From RUG11237 sp045119215 (GTDB taxonomy: Bacteria; Bacillota; Clostridia; Lachnospirales; Lachnospiraceae): a DNA stretch of 37,685 bases. The position numbers were made by a program, and so were the translations under genes. This document shows positions 1-8,452 of this stretch, in pieces. Each line of letters starts with the position of its first letter. Position 1 is the first letter of the stretch. The stretch covers positions 1 through 37,685 of the forward strand of contig JBGVDD010000040.1 of the NCBI GenBank assembly GCA_045119215.1, written 5' to 3'. The notes below the pieces were generated by a model. It made no database searches. It worked only from the letters and a program-made list of their open reading frames with translations, and was not told the origin of the DNA.

Positions 1-74
1 AAACACCAACTCCTACAGAAGATCCAACCCAGGGAAACAAGGAGGCATCGGAAGAGGGAGAGTATCAGTTGTAG
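1..74 (+). CDS. 3' end of an unidentified gene
   Basis: An open frame enters from the left edge and stops at TAG 72-74. The 23 visible residues are rich in Thr, Pro, Glu and Gly (beginning TPTPTEDPTQG), like a flexible hydrophilic tail. The stop lies 35 bases before the next start, so it is probably cotranscribed with the permease. In MacAB-type loci the neighbours are a membrane-fusion adaptor and an ATPase, so either is possible. The fragment has no diagnostic motif and the identity is not claimed. Confidence 0.5.
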   Translation, partial: TPTPTEDPTQGNKEASEEGEYQL

Positions 75-109
75 AGGAAGAGGGTTATCTTACAAGGAAG
101 GAGAGCATT

Positions 110-1336
110 GTGATTCAGTTTAAAGAGTATATAAAAATGGCGCTGGATAATATCAAAGCGAATAAAGGGCGTTCCTTTTTGACCATGTTAGGAATTATTA
201 TTGGAATTTCTTCTGTTATAATGATTATTTGCATTGGAAATGGAGCCAAGGGAAATATATCAGGAATGTTAAATGATATGGCCGGGGGGCAGATTTGTAT
301 TTATCCCAATGGTAGAATCCTGGGAGAGGATAATGTCATCACCTATGAAGATATCCAGGAAATGAAGAATAGTATAGAACATGTCAAGGGTGTGAGCAAT
401 TCCGGCATGGTCTACGGGACAACACAAACCTTTAAAGGTGAGTTTGATGTGTATGTGGATTTGGGAACAGAGGACTTACAGGCATTATCAAGTGATGAGC
501 TGGTAGATGGCAGTTACTTTTCCAAAGCAGATGTGGAAGATGGCCGAATGGTCTGTGTGATTGATAGAGACAGTGCGGTCACATTGTTTGGCAGCAGTGA
601 TGTGGTAGGTATGAGCATTGAACTGGAGCTTTATGGGTTTACCAGGGCTTTTGAGATTGTAGGTGTTACAGCACAAAAGGAAGGTCAGTCCAGTCTTATG
701 TCTTTGGCATACGGTGCCAACACCATTATGTTGGATATGCCATATACTGCCGTGGAATCTATTCTTGGATACAGACAGGAAAATTTTGACTCTATTTATC
801 TGGTGGCAGAAGGTCCGGAATATTCTACACAGGTGGCAAAGGATTGTATTGAATTTTTGGAGAAAAAGCATAAATGTATAGCAAAAGACGGCTACTTAAT
901 GGAAAGCTTTGAAGATTCCATGAGTACCATTAATACTGTTTTAAATTCTATTACATACTTTATTGTACTGGTAGCCGCCATCTCCCTTTTGGTAGGTGGT
1001 ATTGGTGTTATGAATATTATGTTGGTATCGGTAACCGAGCGAACCAGAGAGATTGGTATTCGAAAAGCCCTAGGTGCCAAAACAAAGTCTATCATGATAC
1101 AATTTTTGGCAGAATCCTGTATCATTACATTGATTGGTGGAATCATTGGAATTTTATTAGGATTAGGAGGCGCAGAATTGATTTGTGCTTTCATTCCTGC
1201 AATCTCACCAAAGCTAAGTGTATCGGCTGTAGTATTAGCCACCTTCTTTTCCTCTGCTGTAGGTATTTTCTTTGGAATCTATCCGGCAAGAAAAGCGGCA
1301 AAAATGAATCCGATCGAAGCATTAAGGTTTCAATAA
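110..1336 (+). CDS. MacB/FtsX-type ABC transporter permease
   Basis: This 408-residue membrane protein has the MacB layout. An N-terminal cytoplasmic and transmembrane segment (about residues 1-45, including the NKGRSFLTMLGIIIG motif) is followed by a large extracytoplasmic MacB_PCD-like domain (about 46-275) and three C-terminal membrane helices in the FtsX domain. The FtsX signature VTERTREIGIRKALGA lies between the first and second C-terminal helices. These permeases work with a separate ATPase to drive efflux or mechanical signalling across the envelope; the substrate cannot be read. The start is GTG with an AAGGAAGGAG ribosome site just upstream. The ATPase is not in the window and presumably lies to the left. 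A strong terminator follows immediately, so this is the last gene of its operon. Confidence 0.88.
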   Translation: MIQFKEYIKMALDNIKANKGRSFLTMLGIIIGISSVIMIICIGNGAKGNISGMLNDMAGGQICIYPNGRILGEDNVITYEDIQEMKNSIEHVKGVSNSGMVYGTTQTFKGEFDVYVDLGTEDLQALSSDELVDGSYFSKADVEDGRMVCVIDRDSAVTLFGSSDVVGMSIELELYGFTRAFEIVGVTAQKEGQSSLMSLAYGANTIMLDMPYTAVESILGYRQENFDSIYLVAEGPEYSTQVAKDCIEFLEKKHKCIAKDGYLMESFEDSMSTINTVLNSITYFIVLVAAISLLVGGIGVMNIMLVSVTERTREIGIRKALGAKTKSIMIQFLAESCIITLIGGIIGILLGLGGAELICAFIPAISPKLSVSAVVLATFFSSAVGIFFGIYPARKAAKMNPIEALRFQ

Positions 1337-1343
1337 TGAATCA

Positions 1344-1377
1344 TGGGATGCGACCCCGGGGACGCATCCCATTTTTC
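1344..1377 (+). terminator. Rho-independent terminator after the permease
   Basis: TGGGATGCG at 1344-1352 pairs with CGCATCCCA at 1363-1371, and a T-run starts at 1372. It ends the permease operon and insulates the cysK promoter immediately downstream. The stem shares the GGATGCGACCCC core with the terminator after cysN. Confidence 0.85.
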
Positions 1378-1380
1378 CTA

Positions 1381-1409
1381 TTGACATACTAGGTAATAAG
1401 TGGTAATAT
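1381..1409 (+). promoter_or_regulatory. SigA-type promoter of cysK
   Basis: TTGACA (1381-1386) and TAATAT (1404-1409) are separated by exactly 17 bases, close to the SigA consensus. It sits between the preceding terminator and the cysK ribosome site, leaving a leader of about 50 bases. The spacer contains CATACTA, which recurs upstream of the sulfate-binding protein gene and may belong to a sulfur-responsive operator. Confidence 0.8.
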
Positions 1410-1467
1410 ATGGAAGTCAAGGAGATATGAATTCCACATTGTGAATAGATTGCGGGAGGAAACTGTA

Positions 1468-2400
1468 ATGTCAAAAATAGCGAAATATTTAACAGAATTA
1501 ATTGGAAATACACCGCTTTTAGAGCTTACAAATTATGAAAAAGAAAATATACTGGATGCAAAGTTGATTGCAAAGTTAGAGTATTTTAATCCTCTTGGAA
1601 GTGTCAAGGACAGAGTAGCTTACTCCATGATAGAAGAGGGAATAAAATCCGGACAGATTGATCAGGATACGGTGATTATTGAACCTACCAGTGGTAATAC
1701 GGGAATAGGACTTGCCTTTGTAGCTGCTGCTAAGGGTTTACATCTCATTCTGACCATGCCGGATTCCATGAGTGTGGAACGTAGAAAAATTGTTTCAGCT
1801 TTAGGCGCAGAAATCGTGCTGACACCGGGAAGAGAGGGAATGCATGGGGCAATCAAAAAGGCAGTGGAATTAAAGGAAGAATATGGAAATGCATTTATTC
1901 CACAGCAGTTTGAAAATGGGGCAAATCCAAAGATACATCAAGTCACTACAGCAGAGGAAATATGGAATGATACTGATGGAAAGGTGGACATATTTGTGGC
2001 CACGGTAGGTACTGGAGGAACAGTTGCCGGAACGGGACGAGGATTAAAGAATAAGAATCCAAATGTGAAGGTTGTGGCAGTAGAACCGGCAGATTCTCCG
2101 GTGTTATCCGGTGGAAAGCCAGGTCCCCACAAAATACAAGGAATAGGAGCAGGTTTTATACCGGAAGTTCTGGATATGGATATTCTGGATGAAATCATTC
2201 CAGTACAAAATGAAGATGCCTTTGAAACAGCCCGTGCCGTTGCTAAATCCGATGGACTTTTGGTGGGAATCTCTTCAGGTGCAGCCTTGTGGGCGGCAAA
2301 AGAACTGGCAAAGCGACCTGAAAATAAGGGAAAAAATATTGTGGTATTGCTTCCGGATACCGGAGAAAGATACCTGTCTACGTCATTGTTTTTTGTGTAA
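1468..2400 (+). CDS. cysK: Cysteine synthase A (O-acetylserine sulfhydrylase)
   Basis: This is a PLP-dependent fold-type II enzyme that makes L-cysteine from O-acetylserine and sulfide. Visible landmarks are IGNTPLLEL near the N-terminus, NPLGSVKDR with the PLP-binding lysine, the substrate loop EPTSGNTGIGLAF, the glycine-rich phosphate loop VGTGGTVAGTG, and the C-terminal LLPDTGERYLST. The length of 310 residues is normal. The start chosen is ATG 1468, which has GGGAGGA 7-12 bases upstream; an in-frame GTG at 1441 lacks such a site. It has its own promoter and precedes the sulfate uptake genes, so it would consume the sulfide ultimately made from imported sulfate. Confidence 0.95.
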   Translation: MSKIAKYLTELIGNTPLLELTNYEKENILDAKLIAKLEYFNPLGSVKDRVAYSMIEEGIKSGQIDQDTVIIEPTSGNTGIGLAFVAAAKGLHLILTMPDSMSVERRKIVSALGAEIVLTPGREGMHGAIKKAVELKEEYGNAFIPQQFENGANPKIHQVTTAEEIWNDTDGKVDIFVATVGTGGTVAGTGRGLKNKNPNVKVVAVEPADSPVLSGGKPGPHKIQGIGAGFIPEVLDMDILDEIIPVQNEDAFETARAVAKSDGLLVGISSGAALWAAKELAKRPENKGKNIVVLLPDTGERYLSTSLFFV

Positions 2401-2427
2401 TTGTCTGGTAAGGCAGTTGAGACAGTA

Positions 2428-2461
2428 TAGTGACATTCGTGAAAAAAGCGTAATGTCACTA
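2428..2461 (+). terminator. Hairpin between cysK and the sulfate transporter genes
   Basis: TAGTGACATT (2428-2437) pairs perfectly with AATGTCACTA (2452-2461) around a 14-base loop. An A-rich rather than T-rich run follows on this strand, so it may be a weak terminator, an attenuator or an mRNA-stabilising hairpin between cysK and the downstream genes. Confidence 0.45.
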
Positions 2462-2477
2462 AAAAATTAAAAATAAA

Positions 2478-2502
2478 ACATACTAAACAAATAGGAAAAA
2501 TA
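2478..2502 (+). promoter_or_regulatory. Candidate sulfur-responsive operator or promoter region
   Basis: This 25-base stretch matches the cysK promoter at 1384-1408 in 17 of 25 positions without gaps, sharing ACATACTA at the left and AATAT at the right. It lies 20-45 bases before the start of the sulfate-binding protein gene. An Rrf2/CymR-type sulfur regulator is the obvious candidate, but both copies are AT-rich and the regulator is not in the window. Confidence 0.25.
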
Positions 2503-2522
2503 TAGAAAGGAGGAATTAAAAT

Positions 2523-3536
2523 ATGAAAAACAATCATAGAAAAAGGTTTGTGGGATTTTGTTGTATTTTGCTGGCATTTACCTTCATAGGTTGTGGAAGT
2601 AAAAAAGATGGTTTGACCATCACCAATGTTTCATATGACCCTACCAGAGAGTTATATGAAAAATATAATGAAATGTTTCAGGATTACTATTTAAGAACTT
2701 ATGGAGAAAATGTAACCATCATTCAATCCCATGGAGGTTCAGGGGCACAGGCCAGGTCAGTGGTGGAAGGCTGTAATGCAGATGTGATTACTTTGGCATT
2801 AGAACATGATATCACTTTGATTGAGAGGACGGGATTGTTAGAGAAAGGCTGGCTGGATGAATTTGCAAATGATTCTGCTCCCTACACTTCTACCATTGTC
2901 TTTCTTGTGAGAAAAGGAAATCCAAAGCAAATTTCTGATTGGGAGGATTTGATAAAAGAAAATGTGGATGTCATAACACCGGACCCTAAAAGCAGTGGTG
3001 GAGCATGCTGGAATTTTCTTGCGGCATTAAGTTATGCAAGGGAAACTTATCAGGATGAGACAAAGGAAAAAGAATTTTTGGCAAAGTTATACCATAATGT
3101 GTCGGTGATGGATTCCGGAGCCAGAGGCTCTACTACAACCTTTGTTGAAAATAGCAAAGGGGATGTATTGATTGCCTGGGAAAACGAAGCCATAGCAACC
3201 CTTAGGTCTTATCCGGACCAGTATGAGATGATTAGTCCATCCATAAGTATTCTGGCACAGCCTAGCGTGGCAATTGTGGATGATAATGTTAAGGTAAATC
3301 AAACACAGGAATTAAGTCAAAGATATTTAGAGTATTTATATACAAAAGAAGCCCAGGAAATTGTTGGAGAATGCGGTTACCGGCCAACGGATACAGAGAT
3401 TTTAAAACAGTTTTCAGACACTTTTGATTTGAATATGAAATTGACCACCATAAAAGATTTTGGAGGCTGGAATCAGGCCTATAAGATGTATTTTGATGAT
3501 GAGGCATGGTTTGACCAAATATATGATTATGAATAG
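2523..3536 (+). CDS. sbp: Sulfate/thiosulfate-binding lipoprotein of an ABC importer
   Basis: A 337-residue extracellular solute-binding lipoprotein captures sulfate or thiosulfate and delivers it to the CysTW permease. The N-terminus has a basic stretch, a hydrophobic core and a lipobox ending FIGC with the lipidated Cys at about residue 24. Sbp-family landmarks follow: NVSYDPTRELY, SHGGSGAQARSVVEG, VITLALEHD, ITPDPKSSGGACWNFLAA, and VFVEN/WENEA-like elements in the second lobe. A strong AAAGGAGG site precedes ATG 2523. The gene heads the transporter group binding protein - permease - permease - ATPase. Sequence alone does not separate sulfate from thiosulfate preference; the adjacent cysDN and aprAB favour sulfate. 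Confidence 0.93.
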   Translation: MKNNHRKRFVGFCCILLAFTFIGCGSKKDGLTITNVSYDPTRELYEKYNEMFQDYYLRTYGENVTIIQSHGGSGAQARSVVEGCNADVITLALEHDITLIERTGLLEKGWLDEFANDSAPYTSTIVFLVRKGNPKQISDWEDLIKENVDVITPDPKSSGGACWNFLAALSYARETYQDETKEKEFLAKLYHNVSVMDSGARGSTTTFVENSKGDVLIAWENEAIATLRSYPDQYEMISPSISILAQPSVAIVDDNVKVNQTQELSQRYLEYLYTKEAQEIVGECGYRPTDTEILKQFSDTFDLNMKLTTIKDFGGWNQAYKMYFDDEAWFDQIYDYE

Positions 3537-3576
3537 GTACAAGGATAAATGAAGAAATGAGAAAAGGAAAAGAATT

Positions 3577-4422
3577 ATGTCGAGAAGAAGAAAAACCAAA
3601 AAAGCAAGGGTAATACCTGGATATCATTTGACCTTAGGAGTGGTAATCACCATGCTCTCTTTGATTGTGTTGATACCTTTAGCCTCTGTGTTGGTATATT
3701 CAATGAAAATTTCCCCCACAGAATTTATAAGTCTCATAAGTAAATCCAGTGTAAGAAATGCCTTTATCACCAGTATATGCTGTTCCTTTGGCGCAGCACT
3801 TATCAATACAGTGTTTGGTCTTGTGATAGCCTGGACATTAGTAAAATATGATTTTGTCGGAAAGCGTATTTTGGATGGATTTATTGAATTGCCCTTTGCC
3901 CTGCCAACGGCTGTGGCAGGTATTACCTTATCAAAACTTTACGCTGAGAATGGTTTTATGGGTGCAATCTTAAAAAAGGTGGGAATACAGGTTACCTATA
4001 CAAAGCTTGGAATTATCATCGCCCTTGTGTTTATCGGAATCCCCTTTGTAGTCCGGGCGGTTCAGCCGGTGTTAGAAAAGATGGATTCCCAATATGAAGA
4101 GGCGGCATATATGTTAGGTGCCATGCCGAAAACCACATTTTTTAAAGTGATTCTGCCGGAACTAAGACCGGCTTTGTTGACCGGCTTTGGTTTGGCATTT
4201 GCCAGAGGCTTAGGAGAGTATGGCAGTGTGATTTACATATCAGGAAATAGTGCCAAAAATAAAACTCAGGTCATATCCTATGTAATTATGCAGAAATTAA
4301 ATTACATTGATTATGCAAGTGCCACAGCAATTGCACTGGTAATGTTGATTATCTCGTTTGTATTATTGTTGCTTATCAATATGGTACAGGTGAGACAGTC
4401 TGCCAGAACAAATCTTTTATGA
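3577..4422 (+). CDS. cysT: Sulfate ABC transporter permease CysT
   Basis: This 281-residue permease subunit carries the binding-protein-dependent transport system fold, with about six hydrophobic helices. The cytoplasmic coupling motif EEAAYMLGAMPKTTFFKVILPELRPALLTG is seen in pieces: EEAAYMLGA near residue 170 and ILPELRPAL just after it. The helix pair ending ARGLGEYGSVIYISGN is typical of CysT. It would form the membrane channel together with the next gene. It lies 40 bases after the binding protein, with AGAAAAGGAAAAG as ribosome site, and 44 bases before cysW. Confidence 0.93.
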   Translation: MSRRRKTKKARVIPGYHLTLGVVITMLSLIVLIPLASVLVYSMKISPTEFISLISKSSVRNAFITSICCSFGAALINTVFGLVIAWTLVKYDFVGKRILDGFIELPFALPTAVAGITLSKLYAENGFMGAILKKVGIQVTYTKLGIIIALVFIGIPFVVRAVQPVLEKMDSQYEEAAYMLGAMPKTTFFKVILPELRPALLTGFGLAFARGLGEYGSVIYISGNSAKNKTQVISYVIMQKLNYIDYASATAIALVMLIISFVLLLLINMVQVRQSARTNLL

Positions 4423-4466
4423 TGAGAGAATCTTGAATCAATGTAATACAGACAGGAGGAAATACA

Positions 4467-5327
4467 ATGACGAATCAGCAAGAGCTGGACAAAAGGAAAA
4501 AAAGAACAAAATATATTTTGATAACCATTACGGTGCTTTTTGTTTTGGTAATGCTAATCATACCTTTACTTTCTGTAATTGTCAGTTCCTTAAAGGAAGG
4601 ATTAAAATTTTATTTCGAAGCAATCACTACGGATTATGTACTCAGTGCCTTGGGAGTCACCATATTGGCAACAGTGATAGCGGTGTGTGTGAACACATTC
4701 TTTGGCATCTGTGCTGCCTGGCTGCTTACCAAGTTTTCATTTAAGGGAAAGCAGGTGTTAGCTACCTTAATCGATATTCCCTTTTCCATTTCTCCTGTGA
4801 TTGTGGGATTGTCATATTTAATGACTTTTGGAAGACTGGGGTGGTTTTATCCTGTGATAAGAGCCTTTAACAATTTCTTTGGAACGAATGTAAGGATTAC
4901 CTTTGCTCTTCCGGGAGTTGTGCTTGCCACCATATTTGTCACCTTTCCTTTTGTATCCAGGGAAATTATTCCAGTGCTAAATTCGGAAGGGAAGGATGAA
5001 GAAGAGGCAGCAGCTTTAATGGGCGCAGATGGATTTACCATATTTCGCAGAATCACTTTACCACAGATGAAGTGGGGGCTGATTTATGGAGTAATCCTTT
5101 GTACTGCCAGAGCCTTAGGAGAGTTTGGAGCAGTCAATGCATTATCCAAAACCAGAGGGGAAACCTTTACTTTGCCTTTGGAAATTGATGCACTTTATAT
5201 GGCGGGAACAGATACATCGATTACTGCAGCGTTTGCAGTATCCTCCTTGTTAGTTCTCATTGCAATTGTGCTTTTGGTTGCAAGAAATGTGATTGAGACA
5301 GTGAGTGAAAAAAAGAAGTATGGATAG
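4467..5327 (+). CDS. cysW: Sulfate ABC transporter permease CysW
   Basis: This is the second permease subunit, 286 residues. It has a short basic cytoplasmic N-terminus, several membrane helices, the coupling motif EEEAAALMGADGFTIFRRI near residue 175, and the CysW-type motif CTARALGEFGAVNALS. It pairs with CysT to form the heteromeric channel. The start is ATG 4467 with AGGAGG upstream. It ends 14 bases before cysA, consistent with one polycistronic message. Confidence 0.93.
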   Translation: MTNQQELDKRKKRTKYILITITVLFVLVMLIIPLLSVIVSSLKEGLKFYFEAITTDYVLSALGVTILATVIAVCVNTFFGICAAWLLTKFSFKGKQVLATLIDIPFSISPVIVGLSYLMTFGRLGWFYPVIRAFNNFFGTNVRITFALPGVVLATIFVTFPFVSREIIPVLNSEGKDEEEAAALMGADGFTIFRRITLPQMKWGLIYGVILCTARALGEFGAVNALSKTRGETFTLPLEIDALYMAGTDTSITAAFAVSSLLVLIAIVLLVARNVIETVSEKKKYG

Positions 5328-5341
5328 TAGAGGTATGAAAT

Positions 5342-6403
5342 ATGTACGTAGAAATGAAAAATATATACAAACATTACGGTGATTATCTTGCATCGAATAA
5401 TGTGAATCTTGGGATTGAAAAAGGAAAGCTTGTGGCATTGCTTGGCCCTTCGGGAAGTGGAAAAACCACCATACTTCGTATGATTGCAGGGCTGGAAAAT
5501 CCGGATTCCGGAGATATCTACATTGATGGGAAAAGAGTGAATGATATTCCGGCACCCAAAAGAGGAATCGGTTTTGTGTTTCAAAATTATGCACTCTTTC
5601 GATACATGACAGTATATGACAATGTGGCCTTTGGACTGGAACTTATGAAAATGCCCAAAAAGCAGATAAAAGAAAGAGTCATGGAACTTTTAGAATTAAC
5701 AGGACTTTCCGGAATGGAAAAGAGATATCCCAATCAATTGTCGGGAGGGCAAAGACAAAGGGTGGCATTTGCCAGGGCACTTGCCCCCAATCCTCAGCTG
5801 TTGCTCCTAGATGAACCCTTTGCAGCTATCGATGCAAAGGTAAGAACAGAGTTGCGATGTTGGCTAAAGGAAATGGTGGTCAAACTTGGAATCACTAGTA
5901 TCTTTGTCACCCATGATCAGGATGAAGCAGTAGAAGTTGCAGATGAGATCATCATCACCAATCATGGTGTGATAGAACAGATGGGAACACCTTTTGAAAT
6001 CTATAAATCTCCGGATACACCTTTTGTTGCCCAGTTTATTGGTCGTTCCTCTGTAGTAGAGGCCTATGATAAACTAAAAGGCTTTGAAAAAATTCAACAT
6101 GCTACCAAGGCTGTCATTCGACCGGAATTTATCAAAATTTCCAAAAGCGGAAAATTAGACCAGTATATGAGTGCCGCAGAAGAGGGCGTGGTTACAGATG
6201 TGGTCTTTCGAGGAAACAGGCTGGATGTGTCGGTGGACATTAACGGTATTACTGTACTAGGCGAAAGGTCATTGGAAAAAGATATGGTGTATGTAGGAGA
6301 AAAGGTCAGTGTTTTAATTTATCGACTGTACGTTTTTGATGAAAGCAAGACTTATCTTCTGGAGAATAAAGAAATGCAGACAGAAGATGTATTTTATATT
6401 TAA
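5342..6403 (+). CDS. cysA: Sulfate ABC transporter ATP-binding protein CysA
   Basis: This 353-residue ATPase energises sulfate import. Walker A GPSGSGKTT (about residues 35-43), the Q-loop in FVFQNYALFRYMTV, the signature LSGGQRQRVAFARAL, Walker B LLLLDEPFAAID, and the switch histidine in VTHDQDEAVEVADEI are all intact. A C-terminal TOBE-like domain (about 240-345) follows, as usual in CysA/MalK-type subunits, where it can carry regulatory contacts. It starts at ATG 5342 after AGAGGTATGAAAT and is followed after 32 bases by aprA, linking uptake directly to sulfate reduction. Confidence 0.94.
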   Translation: MYVEMKNIYKHYGDYLASNNVNLGIEKGKLVALLGPSGSGKTTILRMIAGLENPDSGDIYIDGKRVNDIPAPKRGIGFVFQNYALFRYMTVYDNVAFGLELMKMPKKQIKERVMELLELTGLSGMEKRYPNQLSGGQRQRVAFARALAPNPQLLLLDEPFAAIDAKVRTELRCWLKEMVVKLGITSIFVTHDQDEAVEVADEIIITNHGVIEQMGTPFEIYKSPDTPFVAQFIGRSSVVEAYDKLKGFEKIQHATKAVIRPEFIKISKSGKLDQYMSAAEEGVVTDVVFRGNRLDVSVDINGITVLGERSLEKDMVYVGEKVSVLIYRLYVFDESKTYLLENKEMQTEDVFYI

Positions 6404-6435
6404 CAGAAAGCTGTTAGGTATTTGGAGGGAAACTG

Positions 6436-8136
6436 ATGGAAATAAAAGAGAAGAGAATACTAAAAACAGATATATTGATTATAGGTGGCGGAACTGCAGG
6501 CTGTTATGCTGCATTAACCATTGGTGAAAAGTCTGACTATTCCATTGTCATTGCAGAAAAGGCAAACATTAAGCGGAGTGGATGCCTTGCAGCAGGGGTC
6601 AATGCCATTAATGCCTACATTACCAAGGGAAGAAAACCGGAGGACTATGTAGACTATGCAAAGAAAGATGCAGACGGTATCGTGAGAGAAGATTTGCTCT
6701 TATCTATGTCTCAGGGGCTAAATCGTGTCACAAAAAAAATGGAAGATTTAGGCCTGGTAATTCTAAAGGATGAAAATGGAGAATATGTGGCAAGAGGAAA
6801 CAGAAATATTAAAATCAATGGAGAGAATATGAAACCACTTCTTGCAAAAGCGGTAGAGCAGTTATCCAATACAACCATTTTAAACAGAGTGAACATTACA
6901 GATTACATCGTAGAAGATAATGTAATCAAAGGTGCCATTGGTTTTTCCATTGATGAGCCGGTGGCTTATGAGATTCAGGCAAAGAAGGTATTGTGTGCCA
7001 CAGGAGGAGCCGCCGGGTTATATCGCCCCAACAATCCGGGATTTTCCAGACATAAGATGTGGTATCCCCCATTTAATACTGGGGCAGGTTATGCCATGGG
7101 CATGAAAAGTGGAGCGGAAATGACTACCTTTGAGATGCGGTTTATCGCACTAAGATGTAAGGATACCATTGCACCAACAGGAACTATTGCCCAGGGAGTT
7201 GGGGCAAAACAAATCAATGCCAAGGGGGAAGTGTATGAGACAAAATACGGACTCACCACCTCGGAGCGTGTGTATGGCACAGTGATGGAAAATCTTCAAG
7301 GGAGAGGTCCTTGTTATTTACAAACAGAAAATATTACTAAGGAGCAGAATGAATCCCTAAAGAAAGCATATTTAAATATGGCACCCAGCCAGACCTTAAA
7401 ATGGATAGAAAGTGGAAAAGAGGCCAAAGACCAAAATGTGGAAATCGAAGGAACAGAGCCTTATATCGTAGGAGGACATACCGCCAGCGGATATTGGATT
7501 GACAATCATAGAGAAACTACCATAAAGGGCCTGTATGCCGCAGGTGATGTGGCAGGAGGATGCCCACAAAAATATGTTTCCGGTGCTATGGTAGAAGGAG
7601 AAATTGCAGCACTTCATATGGTGGAATGTCTGGATAAAGAACAAGACAAGCCTGGTGAAAAGAATCCGGAGTGTGGCATTAAAATAGAAGAAAAAGTGAA
7701 AGAATATAACAAATATCTAAGCAATACATCTGCCATGTTTACGGTGGAAGCCTTAGAAGAGGCCATGCAGAAGGTGATGGATAACTATGCCGGAGGAATT
7801 ACTACCCATTACCAATTTAACGAAAAACAGCTTGCACTTGCAGAAGAAAAGATTCGAAATCTGATTACCTTGGCAGAAAGAGTCCGGGCAGAGGATATGC
7901 ATGAGCTGATGTTTGTGTATGAACTAAAAGAAAGGCTTTTAGTGTGCCTTACGGTCATAGCCCATTTGGCAGCAAGAAAAGAAACCAGGTGGCATAGCTT
8001 TGCAGAAAACTTAGATTATCCCGAAAAAAGTGACCACTGGTTAAAGTTTGTAAATTCCAGAATGGTAGATGGAAAGGTAGAGATGATTTACAGAAATTTA
8101 GTAGGAATGGAGGAGCACTATGAGCATAGTCATTGA
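6436..8136 (+). CDS. aprA: Adenylylsulfate reductase alpha subunit, AprA type
   Basis: This FAD enzyme of the fumarate reductase/AprA family would reduce adenosine 5'-phosphosulfate (APS) to sulfite and AMP. The dinucleotide-binding motif GGGTAGCYAA is at residues 17-26. AprA-like landmarks follow: GVNAINAYI and PEDYVDYAKKDADGIVREDL early, RFIALRCKD with a candidate substrate-binding Arg near 235, GGHTASGYW near 345, and GLYAAGDVAGG then KYVSGAMVEGEIAA near 365-391. At 566 residues it is shorter than the roughly 640-660 of dissimilatory AprA. The start ATG follows TTTGGAGGGAAACTG. Its last 17 bases overlap the start of aprB. Generic tools may call it fumarate reductase; the AprB-like partner and cysDN neighbours argue for APS reduction. 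Activity is inferred. Confidence 0.85.
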   Translation: MEIKEKRILKTDILIIGGGTAGCYAALTIGEKSDYSIVIAEKANIKRSGCLAAGVNAINAYITKGRKPEDYVDYAKKDADGIVREDLLLSMSQGLNRVTKKMEDLGLVILKDENGEYVARGNRNIKINGENMKPLLAKAVEQLSNTTILNRVNITDYIVEDNVIKGAIGFSIDEPVAYEIQAKKVLCATGGAAGLYRPNNPGFSRHKMWYPPFNTGAGYAMGMKSGAEMTTFEMRFIALRCKDTIAPTGTIAQGVGAKQINAKGEVYETKYGLTTSERVYGTVMENLQGRGPCYLQTENITKEQNESLKKAYLNMAPSQTLKWIESGKEAKDQNVEIEGTEPYIVGGHTASGYWIDNHRETTIKGLYAAGDVAGGCPQKYVSGAMVEGEIAALHMVECLDKEQDKPGEKNPECGIKIEEKVKEYNKYLSNTSAMFTVEALEEAMQKVMDNYAGGITTHYQFNEKQLALAEEKIRNLITLAERVRAEDMHELMFVYELKERLLVCLTVIAHLAARKETRWHSFAENLDYPEKSDHWLKFVNSRMVDGKVEMIYRNLVGMEEHYEHSH

Positions 8137-8434
8137 TAAACATAAATGCGTAGGATGTGGAAAATGCCAGAAGGTATGTCCGGGTTCTTTGATTTGTCAG
8201 GATGGCCGGGGAAAGGCATGTATGAAATATCCCAAAGATTGCTGGGGATGTGCATCTTGTATCAAAGAATGTGCTTTTGGTGCCATTGCTCTTTATCTGG
8301 GAGCGGATATGGGAGGCATGGGAAGCAAAATGACAGTAGAAGCAAAAGAGGACAAGCTATTCTGGAACATTGAAAAACAGGATGGCTCAAAAGAACAGAT
8401 TGTTATTAACAAAAAGGAATCAAATAAATATTAA
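8120..8434 (+). CDS. aprB: Adenylylsulfate reductase beta subunit, short AprB-type ferredoxin
   Basis: This 104-residue iron-sulfur protein would feed electrons to AprA. Two [4Fe-4S] sets are visible: Cys10, 13, 16, 20 and Cys41, 44, 47, 51. The second set sits in CWGCASCIKECAFGAI, close to the CWxCxSCVKxCPxxAI form of AprB. After residue 60, LGADMGGMG and the FWNIEKQDGSKEQIVI strand align with the AprB sheet region, supporting AprB rather than a plain ferredoxin. Dissimilatory AprB is about 150 residues and has a long tail that wraps AprA; that tail is missing here. Cys26 and Cys34 are extra. The overlap with aprA suggests translational coupling. Confidence 0.83.
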   Translation: MSIVIDKHKCVGCGKCQKVCPGSLICQDGRGKACMKYPKDCWGCASCIKECAFGAIALYLGADMGGMGSKMTVEAKEDKLFWNIEKQDGSKEQIVINKKESNKY

Positions 8435-8452
8435 ATTTTGGAGGTAAATAGA

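Noticed and set aside
1938..2537. 199-residue open frame on the minus strand opposite cysK
   Set aside because: It is fully antisense to a well-supported gene, with Ser/Pro/Thr-rich low-complexity composition and no ribosome site; a shadow frame.
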